The position numbers were made by a program, and so were the translations under genes. A stretch of 64,000 bases of DNA from an uncultured Hungatella sp. GTDB taxonomy: Bacteria > Bacillota > Clostridia > Lachnospirales > Lachnospiraceae. The DNA lies in the NCBI GenBank assembly GCA_910588505.1, contig CAJUPQ010000010.1, forward strand, positions 1-64,000. Reading direction: 5' to 3'. Positions within the stretch are counted from its first letter, which is position 1. Every line of letters starts with the position of its first letter. Shown piece by piece: positions 31,311-38,935 of the stretch. Under the pieces are notes generated by a model. That model was not told the origin of the DNA and ran no database searches. It saw nothing but the letters and a program-made list of their open reading frames with translations.

Positions 31311-32990
31311 ATGGAGAAGAAACTTTACAAATGGCAGGAGGAATGTCTGAACCGGTGGCAGCAGAGCGGCTGCCGGGGGATGGTCCAGGCAGTTACCGGT
31401 TCCGGCAAAACACTGCTGGCCCTCACTGCCGCGGACCGGCTCCTTAAAAATGTGGATCCTGATCTTAAAGTCAAGATTGTGGTTCCTACAGGCGCGCTGA
31501 TGCAGCAGTGGAACCGGGCTGTAAGAGAGTTTTTGTCAGAATCCCGAAAACGGCGGGAAGGCAGTCAGGTTAGCAGCTTCACAGAGCAAATTGACGGGAC
31601 TGGCAGTTCCACAGAGCATATGTCTGGAACCGGCAGTTTCACAGAGCATGCTTCCGGAACCGGAAATCGAAGGGTCCGGATCGGCCTGCGGGGCGGCGGA
31701 TACAAAGACCCTGCGGACCGTCAGTACATGATCTACGTGATAAATTCCGCCCGCTACGAACTGGCCAGGCAGATACTTGCAGAGCTGAAACAGGGGGAAA
31801 GTATCTTCCTCATTGCAGATGAATGCCACCACTATGACAGCGGAGAGAACAGCCTTATTTTTGAGTTCCTGCCATTTATCGAACCATACCGCGAACGGTA
31901 TTTTACATTAGGACTTTCCGCCACCCTGCCGTCGGGCCGGTCCCGGCAGACGCTCACAGCCGCCCTGGGCCGCAGGATATACAGCTACGGGATGGAGGAG
32001 GCCTCCAGATTCGGGACAGTGTGCCGCTATGACGTTTTTCATATCCGCCTTTCCTTCCAGGGAGATGAGCGGGCGGAGTATGAAGAATTGTCGGATAAGA
32101 TGACCCATCTGTACGGCACATTGGTCAAAGCCCATCCCCTGCTGAAAAAGATGGACATAAAACAGCAGTTTGAGCTGCTTCGGAATCTGTGCGGCAGCAA
32201 AGACAAAAAGATCGCGGACGCTGCCTCCGGGTATCTGAAACTTTCTTATAAGAGAAAAAGCCTTGTCTGCCTGGCCGCTGACAGGATTGCCTGCGCCTGG
32301 GATCTGGTGCAGAGACTGGATGAGCAGGAAAAGATTCTTATTTTCGGGGAGCGCATCCGCCAGGCGGAGAAACTATATAAGCTTTTGCAGGAGCAGTATC
32401 CGGGAAGAGTGGGGCGGTATCACTCCGAAATGGGAGCCCAGGCCAATAAAAACGCATTGGAACGGTTTCGGACCGGACAAATACGGATCCTTATTGCCTG
32501 CAAGGCCATGGACGAAGGGGTGGATGTGCCCGACGCCTCCATAGGGATCATTCTGTCAGGCACTGCTACCAGGCGTCAGCGGATTCAGAGGCTGGGACGG
32601 ATTCTGCGGCTCAATGAGGGAAAAGACAGGGCGTCTCTGTATTATCTCCACATCGAAGAGACATCGGAGGATGTGTGTTTTCTGCCCGACGGCAGGGAGA
32701 ATACCATGATTGAGCTGGAGTATGATTCTGACTGGAGAAGATTCTTTCAGCCTGATTATGATGAGGCTGCCACAAAGGTCCTTGACCATATGGAGAAGGC
32801 CGGGGCAAGTGAGGAACAGATAAAAGAAGCAGAGCATTGTTTAAACCTTGGTATTGTGCGGGCAGACTGGAAGAGAGGGACGGATTATGTAAAAGAGCGG
32901 ATCCGGACGGCGGCGAGTACCAGGGAGAGGAATTATTGGGTTTGTATGGAGCGTTTACGCCTGAGTATTAATAGGGAGGGAAACAAATGA
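31311..32990 (+). CDS. SSL2-type DEAD/DEAH superfamily 2 helicase
   Basis: The protein has about 559 residues. Motifs in order are: the Q-like start YKWQEECLNRWQQSG, motif I MVQAVTGSGKTLLAL (about residue 28), motif II IADECHHYDSG (DECH, about residue 168), motif III LGLSATLPSGR (about 202), motif IV-like EKILIFGERIRQAEKLY, motif V ACKAMDEGVDVPDASIGIILSGT and motif VI RQRIQRLGRILR (about 420). Between motifs I and II lies a 10-residue sequence repeated three times. It is divergent from the ATPase operon and overlaps DUF1576 by 4 bp. The start at 31311 has AGGTGG upstream; 31272 is the alternative. Confidence 0.92.
   Translation: MEKKLYKWQEECLNRWQQSGCRGMVQAVTGSGKTLLALTAADRLLKNVDPDLKVKIVVPTGALMQQWNRAVREFLSESRKRREGSQVSSFTEQIDGTGSSTEHMSGTGSFTEHASGTGNRRVRIGLRGGGYKDPADRQYMIYVINSARYELARQILAELKQGESIFLIADECHHYDSGENSLIFEFLPFIEPYRERYFTLGLSATLPSGRSRQTLTAALGRRIYSYGMEEASRFGTVCRYDVFHIRLSFQGDERAEYEELSDKMTHLYGTLVKAHPLLKKMDIKQQFELLRNLCGSKDKKIADAASGYLKLSYKRKSLVCLAADRIACAWDLVQRLDEQEKILIFGERIRQAEKLYKLLQEQYPGRVGRYHSEMGAQANKNALERFRTGQIRILIACKAMDEGVDVPDASIGIILSGTATRRQRIQRLGRILRLNEGKDRASLYYLHIEETSEDVCFLPDGRENTMIELEYDSDWRRFFQPDYDEAATKVLDHMEKAGASEEQIKEAEHCLNLGIVRADWKRGTDYVKERIRTAASTRERNYWVCMERLRLSINREGNK
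31575..31664 (+). repeat. Three 30-bp tandem repeats inside the helicase gene
   Basis: Units 31575-31604, 31605-31634 and 31635-31664 encode SFTEQIDGTG, SSTEHMSGTG and SFTEHASGTG. The length is a multiple of three, so copy-number change keeps the frame. Confidence 0.85.
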
Positions 32991-34420
32991 AAAAGATCAC
33001 TGCGGACAACAGTACGATTATCAATGGGATAGCTCTGGGCTTCTCTCTTGCGTTTCTTGCAGTCGTGCCGGTAGCGGCTTTCTATACCGGAGAGTGGGGG
33101 CAGATACTGTCCAACTGGTATCTTATCATGATTTCCCCCTGCCCTCTCATTACCGACTACTTTGCTTTGGGAGGCCTTGCAGGCACGATGCTGAACGCTT
33201 TTGCCTGTGGTTTGTCCTGTTTTCTTTTTATGGTGTTTTTAAAGGGACCATCCCGGGCCAATACACTGGCAGGCTACTTCCTGGTGATAGCTCACTGCTT
33301 CTACGGACTGAATTTTTTTAACATGTGGCCGCCATTTCTGGCTATCCTTTTGTACCTGAAGGTTAAAAAATTGGATTATAAAAAGAATCTCCATATCTGT
33401 ATGTTTGCCACCAGTTTTGGCCCCTTTGTCAGTGAACTGATGTTCCGCTATACTCAGGGGCATTTTGTGCTGGGAAAAGTGAATCTGACTCTGTCCGGTG
33501 TTCTGCTGACCATAGCTTTCAGCCTTATACTGGGTTTTCTTATTCCCGCTATCTTGCCGGGAGCTCATGCCTGGCACAAGGGCTACAATTTGTTTAACGG
33601 TGGACTGGCTGTAGGAATGCTGGGATTTTTCCTCTTTAACTTTTTCTACCGGACCATGGGATTCCACAGTCACGGCAGTGTGACGCGGGACAATGCTGTC
33701 TACGCCTTATTTGATCACTCCTATGGCGCTTTTGCCAACGTGTTTTTTATGTTCGTTTTCGGAGTGTGTCTGGCTGTGGGATGGTTTCTTAACGGTAAAA
33801 GTTTTCGTGGTTTCGGCCATTTGGTCAAAGATACCGGCTATTCCAGCGACTTTGCCGATAAGTATGGCATGCCTCTATGTCTAATAAACATTGCCTGTCA
33901 TGGCAGCCTGTTCCTGTTATACCTGAATCTGATCATCCATTTTACGGAGGGAGCCGGTTTCACGGGTTCCACAGTGGGAGTGGTCTTTGCGGCCCTAACT
34001 TTCACCGCTATGGGACAGCACCCGAAAAACGTGTGGCCCCTTCTCTTTGGCTACCAGCTGTTATCTATTACGGTATTTGTGGTATGTATCATCACAGGAA
34101 GGGAGATCCCCTGGTCTCTCTCCACCCAGGGATATATCAACAGCGCCGCTTTTGCCACAGGCCTGTGTCCGATTGTGGGACGTTACGGAATTCGTGCCGG
34201 TATCGCGGCGGGATTCATGTGTGCTTCTCTATGTACCTCCACCAGCGCCCTCCATGGCGGGCTTATCCTGTATAACGGTGGATTTACCACAGGGATCACG
34301 GCTCTCATTCTCCTTCCTATCCTGGAGCATTACATCCCCAAGACGCGGACGGAGATGAAAAACCTGACTATCAATATGCGTGATATGCTAACCCTGATCG
34401 GTAATAATTTGGATATCTGA
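32987..34420 (+). CDS. DUF1576 family integral membrane protein
   Basis: The 477-residue protein has about twelve hydrophobic segments. It matches the uncharacterised DUF1576 family in layout: GEWGQILSNWYLIMISPCPLITDYFALGGLAGTMLNAFACG (about residues 31-71), GHFVLGKVNLTLSG and PAILPGAHAWHKGYNLFNGGLAVGMLGFFLFNF, then a second half with similar spacing. The repeated Pro/Gly-rich helices suggest a transporter, but no substrate is known. The start codon overlaps the helicase stop (ATGA), so translation is coupled, although family members are normally not linked to helicases. Confidence 0.85.
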   Translation: MKKITADNSTIINGIALGFSLAFLAVVPVAAFYTGEWGQILSNWYLIMISPCPLITDYFALGGLAGTMLNAFACGLSCFLFMVFLKGPSRANTLAGYFLVIAHCFYGLNFFNMWPPFLAILLYLKVKKLDYKKNLHICMFATSFGPFVSELMFRYTQGHFVLGKVNLTLSGVLLTIAFSLILGFLIPAILPGAHAWHKGYNLFNGGLAVGMLGFFLFNFFYRTMGFHSHGSVTRDNAVYALFDHSYGAFANVFFMFVFGVCLAVGWFLNGKSFRGFGHLVKDTGYSSDFADKYGMPLCLINIACHGSLFLLYLNLIIHFTEGAGFTGSTVGVVFAALTFTAMGQHPKNVWPLLFGYQLLSITVFVVCIITGREIPWSLSTQGYINSAAFATGLCPIVGRYGIRAGIAAGFMCASLCTSTSALHGGLILYNGGFTTGITALILLPILEHYIPKTRTEMKNLTINMRDMLTLIGNNLDI

Positions 34421-34436
34421 AAACCAACCGTTTGCA
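34415..34436. repeat. Left copy of a 22-bp direct repeat bounding the bgl block
   Basis: ATCTGAAAACCAACCGTTTG plus CA, identical to 37974-37995. It includes the last codon and stop of the DUF1576 gene. Weaker similarity continues for about 40 bp. Confidence 0.8.
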
Positions 34437-34626
34437 TACTCCTAACTTATGGTGTACATATAAGTAAACTCACATGCCAGATAGTATTTGACCTTTGTGA
34501 ATAATTAGCATATAATAGTTAAATAAATCAACAATGATTTATATTGAAGAGAGAAGACATTTGTTTAATGCCTTATTTGATTTTACCCGCAAATAAAAAA
34601 GAAGTTATTATAAAACCATCACAGGG

Positions 34627-34668
34627 CAGCCAGGAGCCGGGTTCTAAGAAGAACCCGGCTCCTGGCTG
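34627..34668 (+). terminator. Strong hairpin between DUF1576 and bglA, probable terminator
   Basis: Arms of 18 bp (CAGCCAGGAGCCGGGTTC at 34627-34644 and its complement at 34651-34668) surround a 6-nt loop, followed by TCTGTTTT on the plus strand. It may serve both convergent genes. Confidence 0.75.
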
Positions 34669-34685
34669 TCTGTTTTATCCTATAC

Positions 34686-36149
34686 TTACCCCAAATCCTC
34701 CCCATTACTCTCAATACACTTCCTATACCAATAAAACGAATCCTTCCGATACCGTTTCCCGCTTCCCTTCCCCTCATCATCCTGGTCCACATAGATCACG
34801 CCATAGCGCTTGCTCATCTCCATAGGCCCGCAGGACACAATATCAATAAATCCCCACATGGTATACCCGATCAGGTCCACCCCGTCCAAAACCGCCTCCC
34901 GCATCTGCTCCACATGAGCTTTCAGATAGTCAATGCGGTATGGGTCATGGACAGAGCCGTCGCTTTCCAGGGTGTCCCTGGCCCCAAGGCCGTTTTCAGC
35001 GATAAACACAGGAAGCTGATACCGGTCATAAATCTGATTCAGAGTAATGCGCAGCCCTACAGGGTCCTTTTGCCAGCCCCACTCACTGGACTCCAGATAT
35101 GGGTTTTTGTTAGCCATGATCAGATTGCCGCTGGTTTTCTCCCACCCCTGCTTGGTGGTGGAAACCTGGGAAAAATAGTAAGAAAACGAAGCAAAATCAA
35201 TGGTGTTATTCTTGAAAATCTCCTCATCCCCAGGTTCTTTCCGTATCTGGATATGCTCCTTCTCAAAATACCGCTCCATGTAAGCCGGGTACGCCCCTCT
35301 TGCCATAACATCCAGATAGAACCAGTTAGAATATTGGTCGTCCAGGATCATCTGCATCACATCATCCGGATGGCAGGTCGCCGGGTAGGTGGTAAACCGG
35401 GCAATCATACCGCCCACCATGGAACCGGGGATGATGCGGTGGGCCGCCTCCACAGTAAGGGCGTTGGCGATAAACTGATGATGGAGACACTGGAAAATTG
35501 CATTCACATAATCCTCCTCCTGATCCTCAACCAGGCACACCCCGTTAAAAGGATTAAACCGGCCGGCATTAAACTCATTAAACGGAAGCCAATAATCCAC
35601 CAGAGAGCCAAGGCGCTCAAACAGCGTGGAAGCGTACTTTACATAAAAATCAATGGTTTTTCGGCTCTTCCATCCCCCGTATTTCAGAACCAGATTCACA
35701 GGAATATTGTAGTGGAGAATCGTGACAAACACCTTGATCCCGTACCGGCGGCATTCTTCAAACAAGTCCCTGTAAAACCGGATCCCCTCCTCATTGGGCA
35801 TCTCATCATCCCCATTTGGATAGATTCTTGCCCAGTTAATAGAGGTTCTCAGCACCTTAATGCCAAGCTCATGAAACAGCCGGATATCCTCCCTGTAAGT
35901 GTGATAAAAGTCAATCCCCCACCGGAACGGATAGTGAACCGTATCCTTGTCTGTAAGAGCCCTCTCAAATTTTGCGTTGTTCATACGACGGTTTTGAAAC
36001 AGAGCCCGCTCTTCCTTTGTCCACGCCGCGTCAAAATATCGTAAATCCTGGGTATCAAGCCCCTTTCCGCCCTCATCATAGGCGCCGTCCGCCTGGGAAG
36101 CGGCAATAGCGCCGCCCCACAAAAAGTTATCAGGAAATCCCTTCTTCAT
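34686..36149 (-). CDS. bglA: GH1 6-phospho-beta-glucosidase
   Basis: The protein has about 487 residues, as expected for GH1. It starts KKGFPDNFLWGGAIAASQADGAYDEGGKG. The acid/base region is YWLPFNEFNAGR (NEF instead of the common NEI) and the nucleophile is VFIAENGLGARD. The phosphate-binding end RYGVIYVDQDDEGKGSGKRYRKDSFYWYRK is typical of the 6-phospho branch. It hydrolyses phosphorylated beta-glucosides imported by a PTS. RBS AGGAGG precedes the ATG at 36149. Upstream lies the truncated EIIBC gene and no promoter is visible, so expression is doubtful. Confidence 0.92.
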   Translation of the reverse strand: MKKGFPDNFLWGGAIAASQADGAYDEGGKGLDTQDLRYFDAAWTKEERALFQNRRMNNAKFERALTDKDTVHYPFRWGIDFYHTYREDIRLFHELGIKVLRTSINWARIYPNGDDEMPNEEGIRFYRDLFEECRRYGIKVFVTILHYNIPVNLVLKYGGWKSRKTIDFYVKYASTLFERLGSLVDYWLPFNEFNAGRFNPFNGVCLVEDQEEDYVNAIFQCLHHQFIANALTVEAAHRIIPGSMVGGMIARFTTYPATCHPDDVMQMILDDQYSNWFYLDVMARGAYPAYMERYFEKEHIQIRKEPGDEEIFKNNTIDFASFSYYFSQVSTTKQGWEKTSGNLIMANKNPYLESSEWGWQKDPVGLRITLNQIYDRYQLPVFIAENGLGARDTLESDGSVHDPYRIDYLKAHVEQMREAVLDGVDLIGYTMWGFIDIVSCGPMEMSKRYGVIYVDQDDEGKGSGKRYRKDSFYWYRKCIESNGEDLG

Positions 36150-36176
36150 GATCAAAATCCTCCTATTAAAATATTT

Positions 36177-37470
36177 TTAAGATTCCTTTTTTGTCAAAGC
36201 AAAACAGATTGCAAAAGAAGAAAGCCAGGCAGTGGCCATAACCACAAGCAAAAGCAGGAAATTATTGCCGGAATCCATGTAAGTGGCGATGCTGGTAATG
36301 CCGGGCATAGAAAACGCGTAGGTTACAACCCCAAGGCTCATAGCCACAGCTCCGGCCACAGCCCCTCCGGCCATGGCAGCGTACAGAGGCTTCTTCTCTG
36401 GCAGTGCAATGCCGTAGAGAGCCGGTTCCGTGATGCCAAGGATACACACAAGCCCTGTGGACACGGCGGCAGATTTCTGCTCACCAGGCTTCATTTTTAA
36501 GGCCAGCGCCAGAACCGCGCCGGACACAGCCAGGTTGGAGTAGAAAAAATTCGGGAGCATAAAATCATATCCCAGTGTGGCCAGATTCTGCAGTTCCACA
36601 GCCGACCACCCCTTGATACCGAAAATAATGGTCAAAGGTATGATGCCGCAGAACAGAGCCCCGGCAAACGGCCCCGTGTTGGTAAACAGCCATTTAAACG
36701 TGCCGGTCATCACAACGGCGATCCAGTTGCCCAAAGGCGCGGCAAACCCCAGAAACAGAGGCGCGGCAATCATAAATGACAGAGAGCCGGAAAAAACGAT
36801 CCGCAGATTCTTGGGCATACGCTTGTCAATAAAGTGGAAGAACAAGGAAAATATCCACACAGACAAGATCACCGGAAAGATGGAGCCCTTGTAATTGTAG
36901 GCAGGGATGGAAAACAACCCGAAGGAGTATTCCGTAACACCCTCTGCCGGAGACAAAAACGTAGAATACATCAGGATACCGGCAATCATGATGCCAAATA
37001 TTTCCTTTACCTTAAACCGTTTGGCCGCTGCATAGCCGATGGTAAACGGCATGAAATAAAACGGCGCGTCCCCAACTGCGTTCAGCACGGTAATAATATC
37101 GGATTTGGAGGACACCAGCCCAATGGCAGTAATGAGGGAGATAATACCCTTGATCATACCTCCGGCCACAATAGCGTACAGTCCTGGAGTCACGCAGGAA
37201 GCAAGAGTGTTTAGGCCCTGGGTGATCAGATTCGGTTTCTTTTCCTTAGAGGAACTGTCAGAGGTTTCAGGTGCGGCCTCCCCTCCGGCTTTAAAACCGG
37301 ACACTTCCAGGAAACCGCCGTACACCTCTGCCACTGTGGTCCCCACCACACATTGAAGCTGTCCGCTGGATTCGATCACCTTTAAGAGTCCCTTAACGCT
37401 GTTTAACTTGTCCAGATCCACAAGATCCCGGTTCACCGGAACGATCCTTAAGCGGGTGACGCAGTGGAAG
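36177..37470 (-). pseudogene. PTS beta-glucoside transporter EIIBC, 5' end deleted
   Basis: The frame contains most of an EIIB domain (HCVTRLRIVPVNRDLVDLDKLNSVKGLLKVIESSGQLQCVVG, including the phosphorylated Cys) and a full EIIC domain (about ten membrane segments; GIKGWSAVELQNL; GITEPALYGIALP). The first 25 or so codons of EIIB, the start codon and the promoter are missing. Upstream of about 37470 the open frame is just antisense to the AraC fragment. No EIIA domain is present. EIIBC would phosphorylate and import beta-glucosides for the adjacent BglA. Without a start it is probably silent. Confidence 0.82.
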
Positions 37471-37979
37471 ACATCCTGATCACCATAGAGATGCGGAGAG
37501 AATACCTTACCCAGGGCTTTATGCTTAGATTGGGGGATAATGGGATCATCAACCGCTTTCTGGTCAATACTCTGTCCATAAACGCATCCCATAACCAGTA
37601 TCTGCTGTTTTGTGAGATCATGCGCCAGTACAGGGACCGGCAGATTGATTCCGGACCGAAAGATATGCAGCAGATCATGGAAATCCTGGCCTACATAGAA
37701 AAAAACTGCCTGACTGTGACACTGAAAAGCGCGGCGGATCGTTTTGGCTTCCATCCCAATTATCTCAGCGCCTATATAAAGAAAAACACGGGCCAGTCGT
37801 TTAAAGAACTGGTCATCACACAGCGAATGTGCCAGGCATGTTTCTATCTGACCAACTCAGATATGCCGGTCTATGAGGTTGCGGACCGCATCGGATATGA
37901 CAATCTGGGGTTCTTTTACAAAAAATTTGAGAAGATATATAAAATGACCCCCCAGATGTACCGGGAGTTAAAGATCTGA
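37464..37979 (+). pseudogene. AraC-family regulator, N-terminal half deleted
   Basis: The frame encodes EDILITIEMRREYLTQGFMLRLGDNGIINRFL, a piece of the middle of the protein. It then carries a complete double HTH (about residues 70-170: MEILAYIEKNCLTVTLKSAADRFGFHPNYLSAYIKKNTGQSFKELV, ending GYDNLGFFYKKFEKIYKMTPQMYRELKI). The cupin sensing domain, start codon and promoter are lost at the same junction that truncates the divergent EIIBC gene. A short DNA-binding fragment could still be made from an internal start, but no RBS is seen. Confidence 0.82.
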
Positions 37980-37995
37980 AAACCAACCGTTTGCA
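37974..37995. repeat. Right copy of the 22-bp direct repeat bounding the bgl block
   Basis: Identical to 34415-34436 and again covering the final Ile codon and TGA of a plus-strand gene (the AraC fragment). Its CAACCGTTTGCA part resembles half of a LacI-family operator. Confidence 0.8.
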
Positions 37996-38062
37996 CACCT
38001 CCAACGCACCGCATATATATTAAGTAAGCCCGGAGTACGCCTCCGATACAGAAAATAGCGGA

Positions 38063-38091
38063 TTGACAGAAGCCCCCAAAACTCTTAGAAT
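38063..38091 (+). promoter_or_regulatory. Promoter of the hydrolase-murF-ddl operon
   Basis: TTGACA (38063-38068), a 17-bp spacer and TAGAAT (38086-38091), 51 bp upstream of the first start codon. Confidence 0.75.
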
Positions 38092-38141
38092 AGGGGTAAC
38101 CGCAAAACCGTGACAGACAACAAACAAGAAAGGTTTAACAT

Positions 38142-38915
38142 ATGGAACTTGTCATAGATGGATATAAGATTTCTTATAAAGAAACCGGGGACGGAGAGGA
38201 CACGGTGATCATCCTCCAGGGGTGGGGAACCAACATGGCGGTCTACGACTCCGTAGCCGCCTGTCTCACCGGCAGATACAGAGTCGTCCAGTTTGACTTC
38301 CCGGGATTTGGGGACAGCGACGAACCCAGGGAAGCGTGGGCTGTGGAGGACTATGCCAGGTTCTTTTTGAAATTCACAGAAGCCCTGGGCATCAAAAAAG
38401 CCGCACTCATAGGCCACTCCTACGGCGGAAGGGTCATTATCCGCCTGGCCTCCAGATCGTCCCTGCCTTTTGAGATCACAAGGATTGTGCTTATAGACAG
38501 CGCGGGAATCCTGCCCCAAAAGACCTTTAAACAGAAAGTAAAAATAAAAACCTACAAGCTCATGAAAAAGATCATAAGCCTGAAACCGGTCTATGCCGTC
38601 TGCCCGGAGCTTATTGACGACTGGAAAAGCCGTCAGGGGTCTGCAGATTACCGCAATGCAACACCTATGATGCGTCAGTGTCTGGTAAAGGCGGTCAATG
38701 AGGATCTGACCCCTCTTTTGAAAGACATCCGCCAGGACACCCTGCTCATATGGGGGGACAATGACACCGCCACACCCCTGTCGGACGGAAAACAAATGGA
38801 ACAGCTTATACCGGAGGCGGGCCTGGCTGTGGTCAAAGGGGCAGGCCATTTCAGCTTTTTAGACCAGCCGGCCGTATTTCGCAGGATTATGGAATCATAT
38901 TTTAATATGGGATGA
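38142..38915 (+). CDS. Alpha/beta hydrolase linked to peptidoglycan ligases
   Basis: The 257-residue protein has the complete fold signature: oxyanion region VIILQGWGTNMAVYDS, nucleophile elbow LIGHSYGGRVI (Ser about residue 92), acid region TLLIWGDNDTATPLSDG (Asp) and GAGHFSFLDQPAVF (His about residue 240). The substrate is unknown. It is the first gene of an operon with a MurF-like and a Ddl ligase (gaps of 20 and 31 bp). This points to a role in cell-wall precursor handling, for example hydrolysis of an activated or esterified D-Ala compound, but that is inference. Confidence 0.85.
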   Translation: MELVIDGYKISYKETGDGEDTVIILQGWGTNMAVYDSVAACLTGRYRVVQFDFPGFGDSDEPREAWAVEDYARFFLKFTEALGIKKAALIGHSYGGRVIIRLASRSSLPFEITRIVLIDSAGILPQKTFKQKVKIKTYKLMKKIISLKPVYAVCPELIDDWKSRQGSADYRNATPMMRQCLVKAVNEDLTPLLKDIRQDTLLIWGDNDTATPLSDGKQMEQLIPEAGLAVVKGAGHFSFLDQPAVFRRIMESYFNMG

Positions 38916-38935
38916 CAGTGGGAGAGTAAAGCAGA

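Noticed and set aside
27845..32990. Canonical BREX, DISARM or Dnd locus
   Set aside because: No methyltransferase, PglZ-type phosphatase, Lon protease, DndA-E or phospholipase D gene is present in or beside the island.
37471..37754. N-terminal extension of the EIIBC open frame
   Set aside because: This part is antisense to the AraC fragment and does not resemble an EIIB N-terminus.
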